The translations under genes were made by a program, and so were the position numbers. Shown here one piece after another: positions 54,367 to 63,957 of a DNA stretch of 64,000 nt. The notes below the pieces were generated by a model, which saw nothing but the letters and a program-made list of their open reading frames with translations, did no database searches and was not told where the DNA came from. Source of the stretch: Rufibacter roseolus (GTDB lineage Bacteria; Bacteroidota; Bacteroidia; Cytophagales; Hymenobacteraceae); contig NZ_JAFMSU010000002.1 of the NCBI RefSeq assembly GCF_017916365.1, forward strand, positions 372,001 to 436,000. Direction: 5' to 3'. Within the stretch, counting starts at the first letter, position 1. Each line of letters opens with the position of its first letter.

Positions 54367-54370
54367 TATT

Positions 54371-54408
54371 CGTTTTTCAGCCGTTTTCAGATAAATAGTC
54401 TTGAAACG
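54371..54408. repeat. Dispersed hairpin element (copy 20)
   Basis: CGTTTTTCAGCCGTTTTC then ATAGTCTTGAAACG, 5 bases after the TRIC-type stop, between convergent genes. Confidence 0.6.
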
Positions 54409-54426
54409 GATACAGGCGGCGAGTTA

Positions 54427-54990
54427 TTAACTTTTGCTTTTTTCCTTCTCCAGATTTTCCTGCTGCTTCTCCATGGTGTCCATCACTTTCTCTGGCTGGA
54501 CATCCTTAGCGAGCTCATCAATCTCAGGGTCATGGGCTGCTTCAATACCCATCTGCTTGGCCATGGCGGTCACCAGGGTTACCAGGCGGGTAATCTCGTG
54601 CTCGGCCAATAAACTGACTTGCAGGTCCAGATCAGCCCGTTTGTCGGCCTGGATGTTGGAGCGGTTCTGGCTGATGAGCACGAAGGTGGACAGAAAAATA
54701 GCCTCCACCGAGGCGAACATCGCCAGTACCACAAAGGACTCATCAAAGGGTTTCAGGCCCAACCAACCAGAATTCCAGGCAATCCAGGTGCCAAACAGCA
54801 ACAGGTGAATAACCACAAACAGCATGCTGCCCGTGAATTTGGTTACCGCGTCAGAAATGCGTTCAGACATATTCCGGGAACGATCTTCCTGTTTGCGCCG
54901 GTCCAGCAGCGCCTTGATATTGCGTTCCACTATCTCGGCCATGTGGCCCTCCGTTCCCCGGAACACACTAACGTCCTTCTCTTCAGCCAT
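54427..54990 (-). CDS. DUF1003 family membrane protein
   Basis: The 187 residues show the DUF1003 layout: RNMSERISDAVTKFTGSMLFVVIHLLLFGTWIAWNSG (TM1), FDESFVVLAMFASVEAIFLSTFVLISQNR (TM2), then a cytoplasmic tail with DKRADLDLQVSLLAEHEITRLVTLVTAMAKQMG. The C terminus is Glu/Lys-rich and helical. Function unknown. Confidence 0.93.
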   Translation of the reverse strand: MAEEKDVSVFRGTEGHMAEIVERNIKALLDRRKQEDRSRNMSERISDAVTKFTGSMLFVVIHLLLFGTWIAWNSGWLGLKPFDESFVVLAMFASVEAIFLSTFVLISQNRSNIQADKRADLDLQVSLLAEHEITRLVTLVTAMAKQMGIEAAHDPEIDELAKDVQPEKVMDTMEKQQENLEKEKSKS

Positions 54991-55169
54991 ATCAGTTCAA
55001 TTTCAACACGGGTTATACGGCTGCTGCGAAAAGAAGAGGTTTTAAACAAAAGAAAATTCATTTAAACCAAGCCAGTTTATTGAGCTAAGTCTGTATTTAT
55101 GCTTATTTTCAGAAAACAGGCCCAAAAGAGGCCAGAAAACGTAAAAAGTAAGTCCAGGCTCCCAGATGC

Positions 55170-55202
55170 TTTCCAGCGGCTCGCATTTCTTTATTATCTT
55201 TG
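55170..55202 (+). promoter_or_regulatory. lepA promoter
   Basis: TTTC at 55170-55173, 21-base spacer, TATCTTTG at 55195-55202 (exact TAnnTTTG), 19 bases before the ATG. Confidence 0.68.
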
Positions 55203-55221
55203 TTGATTGTAATCGATTTCT

Positions 55222-57009
55222 ATGAAGAACATCCGCAATTTTTGCATCATTGCGCATATTGACCACGGCAAAAGCACCCTGGCCGACCGCCTGCTGGAGT
55301 TTACTTCCTCAGTGACGGAGCGGGAAATGCAGAACCAACTTTTGGATAACATGGATCTGGAGCGGGAGCGCGGCATCACCATCAAGAGCCACGCCATCCA
55401 GATGAACTATAACTACAAAGGCGAGGACTACATCCTGAACCTTATTGACACGCCCGGCCACGTGGACTTTAGCTACGAGGTTTCCCGTTCCATCGCCGCC
55501 TGCGAGGGCGCGCTGCTGATTGTGGATGCTTCGCAGGGAATTGAGGCGCAGACCATCTCCAACCTGTACCTGGCCATTGGGAACGACCTGGAGATCATCC
55601 CGGTGTTGAACAAGATTGATTTGCCGCATGCCATGCCTGAGGAGGTAAGTGACCAGATCATAGACCTGATCGGCTGCGAGCGGGAAGACATTATCCATGC
55701 CTCGGGAAAGGCGGGAATTGGTATTGAGGAGATCCTTGCGGCCATCTGTGACCGCATCCCGGCGCCCAAAGGCGACCCCGAGGCGCCGTTGCAAGCCTTG
55801 ATCTTTGACTCGGTGTTCAACTCTTACCGCGGTATTGAGGTGTACTTCCGGATCATGAACGGCACACTGCGCAAAGGCGACAAGGTGAAATTCATTGCCA
55901 CCGGCAAGCAGTACGAGGCCGACGAGATTGGCGTACTCAAACTGAACCAGGAGCCTAAGCAGGTGATGGGGGCCGGAAACGTGGGTTACCTCATCTCCGG
56001 GATCAAGAACGCGAAAGAAGTAAAAGTAGGGGATACCATTACCCACGCTGCCAACCCAGACACTATCCAGATCCAGGGCTTTGAAGAAGTGAAACCCATG
56101 GTATTCGCGGGGATTTACCCAGTGGAGACCACCGAGTACGAAGAGCTGCGTTCCTCAATGGAGAAGTTGCAGTTGAATGATGCCTCTCTGGTATGGGAAC
56201 CGGAAACCTCCGCGGCGCTCGGTTTCGGATTCCGTTGCGGGTTCCTGGGCATGCTCCACATGGAGATTGTGCAGGAGCGTCTGGAGCGCGAGTTTGACAT
56301 GACCGTGATCACCACGGTACCCAGTGTGCAGTTTAAGGCATTCACCACCAAAGACGGCGAGGTTGCGGTAAGCGCGCCGTCTGAGATGCCAGAGCCTAAT
56401 TTCATTGACCATATTGAGGAGCCGTTTATCAAGGCGCAGATCATCTCCAAAGCCGAGTTCATCGGTCCGATCATCTCCCTGTGTATGGACAAGCGCGGTA
56501 TCCTGAAAGCCCAGAACTTCCTGACCTCTGACCGTGTGGAGCTCATCTTTGAGATGCCGCTGGCCGAGATCGTGTTCGACTTCTTCGATAAACTCAAGAC
56601 CATCAGCCGGGGCTACGCCTCCCTTGACTACGAACTCATTGGGTTCCGGGAGTCGCACATGGTGAAGCTGGACATCATGCTTAACGGCGAGAAAGTGGAT
56701 GCCCTTTCTGCCATTGTGCACCGCGATAAGGCCTATGACTGGGGTAAGCGCCTCTGCGAGAAACTTCGGGAGCTGCTGCCGCGCCAGATGTTTGAGATCG
56801 CCATCCAGGCCGCCATCGGGCAGAAAATCATTGCCCGTGAGACGGTGAAAGCCCTCAGAAAGAACGTATTGGCCAAGTGCTACGGCGGGGATATCTCCCG
56901 TAAACGGAAGCTCTTGGAGAAACAGAAGAAAGGGAAGAAGCGTATGCGCCAGGTGGGCAACGTGGAGATTCCGCAGGAAGCCTTCCTTGCAGTTCTTAAA
57001 CTAGATTGA
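55222..57009 (+). CDS. lepA: Elongation factor 4 (LepA)
   Basis: Ribosomal GTPase acting on stalled or maturing ribosomes. The 595 residues fit exactly. The G domain has [42 protein letters not shown] and NKIDLPHA. The specific EF4 C-terminal domain ends with [62 protein letters not shown]. Own promoter and terminator. Confidence 0.98.
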   Translation: MKNIRNFCIIAHIDHGKSTLADRLLEFTSSVTEREMQNQLLDNMDLERERGITIKSHAIQMNYNYKGEDYILNLIDTPGHVDFSYEVSRSIAACEGALLIVDASQGIEAQTISNLYLAIGNDLEIIPVLNKIDLPHAMPEEVSDQIIDLIGCEREDIIHASGKAGIGIEEILAAICDRIPAPKGDPEAPLQALIFDSVFNSYRGIEVYFRIMNGTLRKGDKVKFIATGKQYEADEIGVLKLNQEPKQVMGAGNVGYLISGIKNAKEVKVGDTITHAANPDTIQIQGFEEVKPMVFAGIYPVETTEYEELRSSMEKLQLNDASLVWEPETSAALGFGFRCGFLGMLHMEIVQERLEREFDMTVITTVPSVQFKAFTTKDGEVAVSAPSEMPEPNFIDHIEEPFIKAQIISKAEFIGPIISLCMDKRGILKAQNFLTSDRVELIFEMPLAEIVFDFFDKLKTISRGYASLDYELIGFRESHMVKLDIMLNGEKVDALSAIVHRDKAYDWGKRLCEKLRELLPRQMFEIAIQAAIGQKIIARETVKALRKNVLAKCYGGDISRKRKLLEKQKKGKKRMRQVGNVEIPQEAFLAVLKLD

Positions 57010-57015
57010 TTTCAG

Positions 57016-57044
57016 AACCCGGTGCCACTGCACCGGGTTTTTCT
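57016..57044 (+). terminator. lepA terminator
   Basis: AACCCGGTGC-CACT-GCACCGGGTT then TTTCTTTT, 7 bases past the stop and 15 before the next gene. Confidence 0.92.
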
Positions 57045-57058
57045 TTTACCCGTACGCC

Positions 57059-57817
57059 ATGCCTTTCACTTTTTCCCACCCCGCGGTCGTGTTGCCGTTC
57101 AAGTCGGTCTCCGGCCAGAAAGTCTCCCTTACCGCAATGGTGCTGGGCAGCATGGCGCCTGATTTCGAGTTCTTTTTCAGAATGCGGGCCGAAACCGAAA
57201 TCAGCCACACCTTGAAGGGCATTTTCCTGTTCGATATCCCGGTGGTGGTGGTCATGGCTTTTCTGTACCATTGCTGGGTGAGGCACCCTTTTTTGGGTCA
57301 TTTACCGGTTTTCCTGCAAAAACGGTTCTCGGTCTACTCGCAATTCAACTGGCCGGCTTACTTCAAGGAGAATTGGGTGGTGGTGATCACCTCGGGGTTT
57401 CTTGGCGTAGTGCTGCACCTGCTCTGCGACGATTTCACCCATGACTACGGCTACACCGCGCAGCATATCCCGGCGCTGGCCGCTGCCTATGAGATTTTTG
57501 GCCGGGATGTGCCCGGGTACCACCTCAACCAGTACCTAAGCAGCCTGATTTTGGGCATCCTCCTGGTCATCCAAGCATTGCGGCTGCCTGCCATCCATTC
57601 CGCCGATGAACAAGCTGCTTTCTTCCGATACTGGGTTTTGGTGGCGCTCGTCTCTTTGCCTACCTTTTTCCTGCGTTTTGCCCTGCGTGACCGTGAGATG
57701 ATCATGAATGACATGATTATGACCGCCATTGCGGCTGGTTTGCTGGGGATCATCGTCGCGTCCTCGGCGGCCCAATTGGCTAGAAAAAAGCAACGCGCGC
57801 CCATCAGCCCTGTGTAA
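57059..57817 (+). CDS. DUF4184 family membrane protein
   Basis: The 252 residues begin MPFTFSHPAVVLPFKSVSGQKVSLTAMVLGSMAPDFEFFF, the mark of DUF4184 (HPA...GSxxPDxxxF, a metal-hydrolase-like core), followed by ISHTLKGIFLFDIPVVVVMAFLYH, GFLGVVLHLLCDDFTHDYGY and several membrane helices. The His/Asp set resembles YdjM/YfhO-type membrane metal-dependent hydrolases. The function is unknown. Confidence 0.88.
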   Translation: MPFTFSHPAVVLPFKSVSGQKVSLTAMVLGSMAPDFEFFFRMRAETEISHTLKGIFLFDIPVVVVMAFLYHCWVRHPFLGHLPVFLQKRFSVYSQFNWPAYFKENWVVVITSGFLGVVLHLLCDDFTHDYGYTAQHIPALAAAYEIFGRDVPGYHLNQYLSSLILGILLVIQALRLPAIHSADEQAAFFRYWVLVALVSLPTFFLRFALRDREMIMNDMIMTAIAAGLLGIIVASSAAQLARKKQRAPISPV

Positions 57818-57826
57818 GCTACAAAT

Positions 57827-57862
57827 ATTTTGGGGCTGTTTTCCTGAAATCGGGCTTGAAAC
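57827..57862. repeat. Dispersed hairpin element (copy 22)
   Basis: ATTTTGGGGCTGTTTTCC then TGAAATCGGGCTTGAAAC, 9 bases after the DUF4184 stop. Confidence 0.6.
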
Positions 57863-57980
57863 AGAGCCTTATCTTTTCAACTCCAAAGGATGCAAGATAG
57901 AGGCATTACTGAGTCTGTTTAGGCTAGGACCTAACTTTGCGGGTTTTCCGGCCTGACTACCTCCAGAAACAATCCCCCTT

Positions 57981-58019
57981 CGTTTTTAAAGCATTTTCAG
58001 AAAATCGGAAACAAAACAG
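57981..58019. repeat. Dispersed hairpin element (copy 23, degenerate)
   Basis: CGTTTTTAAAGCATTTTC then AGAAAATCGGAAACAAAAC. It lies upstream of the TetR promoter. Confidence 0.45.
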
Positions 58020-58028
58020 AATCTTGTC

Positions 58029-58060
58029 TTGTTTATTAATCAATCGATTGATTAACTTTG
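58029..58060 (+). promoter_or_regulatory. Efflux operon promoter
   Basis: TTG at 58029-58031, 21-base spacer, TAACTTTG at 58053-58060 (exact TAnnTTTG), 14 bases before the tetR ATG. Confidence 0.75.
58036..58055. promoter_or_regulatory. TetR operator: perfect 20-base palindrome
   Basis: TTAATCAATCGATTGATTAA is exactly self-complementary and fills the spacer of the promoter, running into the -7 box. A bound TetR dimer would block RNA polymerase, so the operon is probably autorepressed. Confidence 0.82.
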
Positions 58061-58074
58061 CGCCACTTTAGAAA

Positions 58075-58719
58075 ATGGCAGAGAAAGAAAAAATAGATAA
58101 GAAAGAGCACCTGCTGAACGTGGCGGAACGCGTGTTTGGCGAGATGGGCTACGATGGCGCTTCTACCCGGCTGCTGGCCCAGGAGGCAGGCATGAACATG
58201 GCCATGCTCAATTACTACTTCGGGTCTAAGGACGGATTGCTGAAGGCGGTAGTAGAACGCCGGATGTCCTCAACCAGGAAAGAGTTTGAGGTGATCGCCC
58301 ACCAGGACATGCCGTGCTGGGAGAAAATCAACCAGATCGTGCAGCTGTACGTGAGCCGGGTGGCCACGAGCAAATATTTCCACAAGATCATCTTCCGGGA
58401 AATCTCCGTGATCCGCACCGGGTCCGAAGTGACCGACTTCGTGCTGGAAAACCTTTACCAGAATGTGATGCTGGTGCACCAGGTGCTGGCAGAAGGCATC
58501 CAGAAAGGAGAGTTCCGGGAAGTAGACATTGAAATGACCGTGGCCGGAATTTTTGGGACGGTCAACTACCTTATCAACTCCCGCCGGTTGGCCTCCAAGA
58601 TCCTGAAAATGGATTTGATGGATGACCAGGTGCTGCAAGAAGAAATGAAGCCGCGCCTGCTGGCTTATTTACAAGATTCCCTTAAAACACACTTACTTAA
58701 AAATGAAACTGAGAAATAA
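58075..58719 (+). CDS. TetR/AcrR family transcriptional regulator
   Basis: The 214 residues have an N-terminal helix-turn-helix: KEHLLNVAERVFGEMGYDGASTRLLAQEAGMNMAMLNYYFGSKDGLLKAVVERRM (about 10-65, typical Y/FG..K end). The C-terminal ligand domain is all-helical and related to the AcrR/CecR type. It is the first gene of an efflux operon: its end overlaps the tolC-like gene by 17 bases. Likely represses the operon until a toxic ligand binds. Confidence 0.93.
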   Translation: MAEKEKIDKKEHLLNVAERVFGEMGYDGASTRLLAQEAGMNMAMLNYYFGSKDGLLKAVVERRMSSTRKEFEVIAHQDMPCWEKINQIVQLYVSRVATSKYFHKIIFREISVIRTGSEVTDFVLENLYQNVMLVHQVLAEGIQKGEFREVDIEMTVAGIFGTVNYLINSRRLASKILKMDLMDDQVLQEEMKPRLLAYLQDSLKTHLLKNETEK

Positions 58720-60076
58720 TGCTTCTGCTGAGCATCCTGCCTTTGGACGGAGCGTCCTTTCGGCGGTCGTGGTAGGAGGCTTTAGCTTCCTGATGGCGTT
58801 TGCCCAACCGGCGGCGGCCCAGGAAGCCAAACACCTGAACCTGCAGGAAGCCGTGCAAATGGGGGTGCAGAATAGCAAGGTACTGCGCCTTTCCCAAACC
58901 AAGATTGACCAGGCCATTTCGCGCTACAACCAGGTGAAAGACGAGGCCAAGCCTAAAGCCAGCGCCAGCTACACCTACAACCACGCCGAGATCCCTTCTA
59001 ACATCCTGCAGATGTCCAAACACGCCGAGCCGTTTTTCCTGCCCAAGCGTGCCGATGCTTTTTTAGGGACGGTCTCTGTGCAAGAGGTGATCTTTGCCGG
59101 AAACAAACTGAAGTACGCCAAAGAATCCACTGACCTTATGGCCCAGGTGGCCCGTCTGGACGCCGAGAAGGACAAAGACGAGATTGCCTACCATGTGACC
59201 AACGCTTATTTCAACCTGTACAAACTGCAGCAGAGCCAGAAAGTGGTGGCGCAGAACCTGCAGGCAATTGACAAGCAGATAAAGCAGGCGAAGCGGTTCT
59301 TTGAGCAGGGCATTGTGACCAAGAACGATGTATTGCGCTTCCAGCTGCAGCGCAGCAATGTGGAGCTCACCGGCTCCGACCTGGAGATAAACCGCAAGAT
59401 TGTGGTTTATAACCTGAACGTACTGCTGGGCTTGCCGGAGAACAATGACCTGGTGGTGGAAAACGCCGCCGCGCCGGACGGCCGCAACGTGTCTTTGGCC
59501 GCTTACGTGGATTCTGCCCTAGCTAACCGCGAGGAACTGCAGGCCATTGACCTGAACAGCCGCGCCGCCGATAACAACATCAAGTCTATCAAAGCCGATG
59601 CGCTGCCCGCCCTGGTGGCCTCCGCCGATGCCTACCACATCAACCCCAGCGGCTCCATCATTCCGCCGGCGCGTGGTTCTCTGGCCATCGGGACGGTAGG
59701 TCTGACTGCCGCCTGGAACTTTGACCGCCTCTGGACAAACAAAAACAAGATCGCTGAGGCCAAGATCCAGAGATCCCAGCTGGACATCAGCCGCGAACTG
59801 ACCACGGACCAACTGAAAACCGAGGTGAACCAGAACTACCAACGTTACCTTTTGGCCTTGGACAAAATCAACATCCTGCAGACCTCCATCGCTCAGGCCG
59901 AGGAGAACGACCGCAGCGAGGCCTCGCGCTACACAAACAAAGTAGCCTCGGCTACCGACAGAATTGAGGCGCAGACCCGCCTGTACCAGGCCCTCATCAA
60001 CCTGGAACTGGCCAAAGCCGATGCTGGCCTGGCTTATTTTACTTTATTAAAATCAACTGGAAATATCCTTAACTAA
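58703..60076 (+). CDS. TolC family outer-membrane efflux protein
   Basis: The 457 residues have a signal peptide (about 1-40, ending FAQPAAAQ; the start of the frame is inside tetR). Two homologous coiled-coil repeats follow, with the typical NLQEAVQMGVQNSKVLRLSQTKIDQAISRYNQVKDEAKPKASASYTYN, AYFNLYKLQQSQKVVAQNLQAIDKQIKQAKRFFEQGIVTKNDVLRFQLQRSN and the second-half YTNKVASATDRIEAQTRLYQALINLELAKAD. It forms the trimeric exit channel for the downstream pump. Confidence 0.94.
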   Translation: MKLRNNASAEHPAFGRSVLSAVVVGGFSFLMAFAQPAAAQEAKHLNLQEAVQMGVQNSKVLRLSQTKIDQAISRYNQVKDEAKPKASASYTYNHAEIPSNILQMSKHAEPFFLPKRADAFLGTVSVQEVIFAGNKLKYAKESTDLMAQVARLDAEKDKDEIAYHVTNAYFNLYKLQQSQKVVAQNLQAIDKQIKQAKRFFEQGIVTKNDVLRFQLQRSNVELTGSDLEINRKIVVYNLNVLLGLPENNDLVVENAAAPDGRNVSLAAYVDSALANREELQAIDLNSRAADNNIKSIKADALPALVASADAYHINPSGSIIPPARGSLAIGTVGLTAAWNFDRLWTNKNKIAEAKIQRSQLDISRELTTDQLKTEVNQNYQRYLLALDKINILQTSIAQAEENDRSEASRYTNKVASATDRIEAQTRLYQALINLELAKADAGLAYFTLLKSTGNILN

Positions 60077-60094
60077 TCACCGCATACAACCCAA

Positions 60095-61135
60095 ATGGAA
60101 ACTGAGAAAAAGAAATCGAACAAAGTAATTCCCATCATCCTGGGCCTAGTCCTGATCATTGGCGGATTCTTTGGCGTGAAAGAATACCTGTATTTCAGCA
60201 AGCACGAGGACACCGATGACGCCCAGATTGACGCCGATATCAGCCCAGTGGTGGCGCGTGTGAGCGGCTACGTGGATACCATCATGTTTGAGGAAAACAC
60301 CCACGTAACGCAAGGCCAGGTGCTGGTGAAACTGGATGACCGTGACTACGCCATCAAAGTAGAGCAGGCAATGGCCGCTTCACAAGGCGCCAGTGCCAGC
60401 ACCGGCGTAAACCAGTCTCAGATTACCGCCACCGCTGCCACTGCTACCACCGCCAAGGCGAACATTGAGGCCACCCGCGTGCGTCTCTGGAAAGCAACCC
60501 AGGACTACAACCGCTTCGCTAATTTGATCAAAGACGGTTCTATCACCCAGCAGCAGTTTGACCAGGCCAAAGCCGACCGCGACGTGGCCCAGGCAAACTA
60601 CCAGGCCGCGCAGGACCAGTACAAAGCCGCTTTGCAGCAGGTAGGTACTACCCGCTCGCAACTGGCGGTGACCAACACGGGCGTAAACCAGCGCCAGGCC
60701 GATGTGGACTTTGCCAAACTGCAGATGTCTTACACCACCATCACGGCGCCGGCCAGCGGCATTGTATCGAATAAAAACGTGCAGAAAGGTCAGTTGGTGC
60801 AAGCCGGCCAGAGCCTGTTCTCCATCGTGAATGACAACAGCATCTTCGTAACCGCCAATTTCAAGGAAACCCAACTGGAGAACATCCGCGAGGGACAGAA
60901 AGTGAAGATTGAGGTAGACGCTTTTCCTGAGGCCGATGTACAAGGGGAGATCTATAACTTCTCACCGGCCACCGGCGCCAAGTTCTCTCTGCTGCCCCCG
61001 GATAACGCTACCGGTAACTTCGTGAAAGTGGTACAGCGCGTGCCCGTGAAAATCAAAATCAAGGCCTCTCCTGAACTGATGAAGAAACTGCGCCCAGGCA
61101 TGAGCGTGAAAACATCGGTCCTGACGCAAGAATAA
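60095..61135 (+). CDS. HlyD/EmrA-type periplasmic adaptor
   Basis: The 346 residues have one N-terminal membrane helix (about 9-28, VIPIILGLVLIIGGFFGV) and lipoyl half-motifs (DTDDAQIDADISPVVARVSGYVDTIMFEENTHVTQGQVLVKLDDRDY). An alpha-hairpin coiled coil (about 90-210, Ala/Gln/Thr-rich) and the second lipoyl and beta-barrel parts (YTTITAPASGIVSNKNVQKGQLVQAGQSLFSIVNDNSIFVTANFKETQLENIREGQKVKI) complete it. It bridges the inner-membrane MFS pump to TolC. 18 bases after tolC; 3 before the pump gene. Confidence 0.95.
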   Translation: METEKKKSNKVIPIILGLVLIIGGFFGVKEYLYFSKHEDTDDAQIDADISPVVARVSGYVDTIMFEENTHVTQGQVLVKLDDRDYAIKVEQAMAASQGASASTGVNQSQITATAATATTAKANIEATRVRLWKATQDYNRFANLIKDGSITQQQFDQAKADRDVAQANYQAAQDQYKAALQQVGTTRSQLAVTNTGVNQRQADVDFAKLQMSYTTITAPASGIVSNKNVQKGQLVQAGQSLFSIVNDNSIFVTANFKETQLENIREGQKVKIEVDAFPEADVQGEIYNFSPATGAKFSLLPPDNATGNFVKVVQRVPVKIKIKASPELMKKLRPGMSVKTSVLTQE

Positions 61136-61138
61136 CCT

Positions 61139-62686
61139 ATGGCTGAAACTGGATTAAGAAAATGGGCCATCACCATTACGGTGATCTCGGCGGCGCTGCT
61201 GGAGCTCATTGACACCACCATCGTAAACGTGGCCATGCCGCAGATCCAGGGCAATCTAGGCGCGACGCTGGAAGACGTAGCCATGATTGTGACCGGTTAC
61301 GCGGTGGCCAACGTGATCATTCTGCCTATGTCGGGGTGGTTGGGGAGCCGATTTGGCCGCAAGAACTACTTCCTGTTCTCCATCATTGTGTTCACCCTGG
61401 TGTCTTTCCTTTGCGGGAACGCCACCAGTCTGGAGGAACTGGTGATCTTCAGGATTCTGCAGGGGCTGGCCGGGGGCGGATTACTGTCCACCTCGCAGTC
61501 CATCCTGCTGGAGGCCTGGCCCAAAGAGCAGGTAGGAACCGCGACCGCCTTGTTCGGGTTGGGCGCCGTGGTAGGGCCTACTTTGGGACCCACCATCGGG
61601 GGCTACATCACCGATAACTACTCCTGGCCCTGGATTTTCTACGTGAACATTCCGGTGGGCATTATGGCGGCCATTGCCACCTACCTGTTCATCAAGAAGA
61701 CACCCCGAGAGCTAGGCGGCAAACCCGTGGACTGGTGGGGCATTGCGCTGCTGGCCATTGCCGTGGGCAGTCTGCAGATTGTGCTGGAGAAAGGCGAGAC
61801 CGAGGATTGGTTTGCAGCTACCTACATCATCGTGCTGTCGGCAACCGCCGTGATCGGGACGCTGCTCTTCATTTGGCGCGAGCTCACGTTTGAGTACCCC
61901 ATTGTCAATTTCAAGATCATGCGCCACCGGAGTTTCTCGGTGGGCATGTTCACCTCTTTTGTGCTGGGTTTCGGTTTATACAGCTCCATGTTCGTGTTCC
62001 CGGTGTTCACGCAGGGGTTGCTGGGCTTCACGGCGCAGCAATCGGGTAAACTGTTGCTCCCGGGCGGACTGTTCACCATCATGATGATGCCGTTCATCGG
62101 GAAGATGCTGCAGCGCGGCGTACCGGCCCAGTTCATGGCGACGGGCGGGATGCTCTTGTTCTTTGTCTTCGCGATGATGATGAACCACTCCACCTTGCTC
62201 TCAGGCACCGGCGACTTCTTTTGGCCACTAGCCATCAGGGGAATCGGGATGGCGCTGCTGTTCGTGCCTTTGACCACGCTGGCGATCCAGGACCTGAAAG
62301 GACATGAGGTAGGGCAGGGAACTGGTCTGAACAACATGATGCGCCAGCTGGGCGGCTCCTTCGGGATTGCGGCCTTGACTACGCTCATCCACGTGCGCCA
62401 GGGCTTCCACCGCAACAACCTGCTGGTGAACATCAACGAGTATAACCCCGTGTTCACCCAACGCCTGAACGGCCTCATGCAGAACTTCCTGAGCAAAGGC
62501 TACACGTTCATGGATGCGCAGAAAGCCGCCTACAAAGCCATTGAAGGGATGGTGATGAAGCAGACCGCCCTCTTGTCCTACACCGATGCCTTCTGGGTAT
62601 CGGGGATGATCATGCTTTGCTCCATTCCGCTGCTCTACCTGCAGAAGTTCAAGAAGAACTCCAACGTGCCGGTAGACGTGCATTGA
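61139..62686 (+). CDS. DHA2/EmrB-type MFS drug exporter
   Basis: The 515 residues have 14 predicted membrane segments. DHA2 signatures are LELIDTTIVNVAMPQIQGNLGATLEDVAMIVTGYAVANVIILPMSGWLGSRFGRKNYF (motif A GWLGSRFGRK), RILQGLAGGGLLSTSQSILLEAWP, GPTLGPTIGGYITDNYSWPWIFYVNIPVGI (motif C-like GPxxGPxxGG) and FGIAALTTL near the end. Proton-driven export of hydrophobic drugs is the expected role. Last gene of tetR-tolC-emrA-emrB; followed by a hairpin element. Confidence 0.95.
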   Translation: MAETGLRKWAITITVISAALLELIDTTIVNVAMPQIQGNLGATLEDVAMIVTGYAVANVIILPMSGWLGSRFGRKNYFLFSIIVFTLVSFLCGNATSLEELVIFRILQGLAGGGLLSTSQSILLEAWPKEQVGTATALFGLGAVVGPTLGPTIGGYITDNYSWPWIFYVNIPVGIMAAIATYLFIKKTPRELGGKPVDWWGIALLAIAVGSLQIVLEKGETEDWFAATYIIVLSATAVIGTLLFIWRELTFEYPIVNFKIMRHRSFSVGMFTSFVLGFGLYSSMFVFPVFTQGLLGFTAQQSGKLLLPGGLFTIMMMPFIGKMLQRGVPAQFMATGGMLLFFVFAMMMNHSTLLSGTGDFFWPLAIRGIGMALLFVPLTTLAIQDLKGHEVGQGTGLNNMMRQLGGSFGIAALTTLIHVRQGFHRNNLLVNINEYNPVFTQRLNGLMQNFLSKGYTFMDAQKAAYKAIEGMVMKQTALLSYTDAFWVSGMIMLCSIPLLYLQKFKKNSNVPVDVH

Positions 62687-62710
62687 TCTAACCTGAACAC
62701 CGATAATCAG

Positions 62711-62758
62711 AAATCCCTTTCGGGCCTATTTTCCCAAAAACAGCTTCGAAAGGGATTT
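62711..62758. terminator. Dispersed hairpin element (copy 24)
   Basis: AAATCCCTTTCG and CGAAAGGGATTT form a perfect 12-base outer stem around GGCCTATTTTCCCAAAAACAG, then TTTCTTTT. It terminates the efflux operon. Confidence 0.85.
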
Positions 62759-62826
62759 TTCTTTTACAGACGAGTTCGGGTTAATGAGTTTCAGTAAAGC
62801 GGAGGGAAAAGGTTGCCGAACCTGTC

Positions 62827-62985
62827 TCAATGTTTCTCTGAGTGTGGTTCATCCTTTGGATCTCCTTCGTCTTGTTTATCGCCTCTTTTTCCATAATAAG
62901 CTATAAAACAGTAAGGATAGCAGGTGGCAATTGCAATAAGACTTGCACTAAGCCAAAGTGGAATATCTTTTTTCTTACATATAAC
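62827..62985 (-). pseudogene. Small membrane-protein-like reading frame without a start codon
   Basis: Minus-strand open frame of 52 codons reading [20 protein letters not shown], one membrane span, then a charged tail with [14 protein letters not shown] and EKH. It looks like a real small membrane protein, but the frame begins after a stop and has no ATG, GTG or TTG; an ATG sits one base out of frame just upstream (62978-62980). Either a frameshifted remnant or an ATA-started gene. No other gene is supportable in 62759-63037. Confidence 0.35.
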
Positions 62986-63037
62986 TCAGGCTCAGGAAAT
63001 AACTGCGAAAACCCGTGGACCTTTCCCCGTTGGCATG

Positions 63038-63045
63038 TACTTTTG
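63038..63045 (+). promoter_or_regulatory. folD -7 element
   Basis: TACTTTTG, exact TAnnTTTG, 30 bases before the folD ATG; -33 box weak. Confidence 0.6.
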
Positions 63046-63075
63046 CGCTTCGTATCATCTCTCATTCTCTTACCC

Positions 63076-63957
63076 ATGACCCTTTTAGACGGAAAGAAAA
63101 CCTCTGAAGCCATCCAAAGCGAGATTGCCGCAGAAGTTGCCCACATCAAAGAACAAGGAGGAAAGGTACCACACTTGGCTGCTATTCTGGTTGGCCATGA
63201 CGGTGGTTCAATGACGTATGTAAACAACAAAGTACTGGCCTGCGAGCGCGTAGGGTTTGAGTCCACGCTGTTGCATTACGAGGACGATATAACCGAGGAA
63301 GCCCTTCTTAATAAGATCAGGGAGATAAATGAGGACGATGCCATTGACGGCCTGATTGTGCAGTTGCCGCTGCCCAAGCACATCAACCCGAACAAAGTGC
63401 TGGAGGTATTGGATTACAAGAAAGATGTGGACGGATTCCACCCCGTGAACGTGGGTCGCATGGTAGCCGGTCTGCCCGCCTATCTGCCTGCAACCCCTTA
63501 CGGCATCATGCAGTTGCTGGAACGCTACAACATTGAAACCAAAGGCAAGCACTGCGTAGTGGTAGGCCGCAGCAACATCGTGGGAACGCCTATCAGCATT
63601 CTCATGAGCAAATGCACCATCCCCGGCGAGGCCACCGTTACCATCTGCCACCGCAACACCGTGGATCTGGCGCACCACACCCGCCAAGCCGATATCCTCA
63701 TCGTGGCCGTGGGCAAACCCGGCCTCATCACCGAGGACATGGTGAAAGAAGGCGCCGTAGTGATTGACGTAGGAACCACCCGCGTTACCGATCCCACCCG
63801 CGAAAGAGGCTGGCGCCTACGCGGCGACGTCGATTTTGAGAAAGTAGCCCCAAAATGCAGCTACATCACCCCGGTACCCGGCGGCGTAGGTCCGTTAACC
63901 ATCTCCATGCTGCTGAAGAACACCCTTCGGGCCGCCAAGAAAGAAGTACACGCTTAG
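63076..63957 (+). CDS. folD: Bifunctional methylenetetrahydrofolate dehydrogenase/cyclohydrolase
   Basis: Interconverts methylene-, methenyl- and formyl-THF for purine and formyl-methionine synthesis. The start [14 protein letters not shown] at 63076 gives 293 residues; the open frame upstream of it is leader without conserved sequence. Motifs are [25 protein letters not shown] (catalytic Lys of the YxxxK type), [56 protein letters not shown] and [16 protein letters not shown]. The last 40 bases of the window after the stop contain the beginning of another dispersed element (ATAAAACAG). Confidence 0.97.
   Translation: MTLLDGKKTSEAIQSEIAAEVAHIKEQGGKVPHLAAILVGHDGGSMTYVNNKVLACERVGFESTLLHYEDDITEEALLNKIREINEDDAIDGLIVQLPLPKHINPNKVLEVLDYKKDVDGFHPVNVGRMVAGLPAYLPATPYGIMQLLERYNIETKGKHCVVVGRSNIVGTPISILMSKCTIPGEATVTICHRNTVDLAHHTRQADILIVAVGKPGLITEDMVKEGAVVIDVGTTRVTDPTRERGWRLRGDVDFEKVAPKCSYITPVPGGVGPLTISMLLKNTLRAAKKEVHA

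Noticed and set aside
57932-57939. TAACTTTG as a second promoter of the efflux operon
   Set aside because: Exact -7 match, but no -33 box and more than 130 bases upstream of tetR; the operator-covered promoter at 58029-58060 is a better candidate.
62842-63075. N-terminal extension of FolD
   Set aside because: The upstream in-frame sequence is not conserved FolD and contains the predicted promoter; the family start MTLLDGKK is at 63076.
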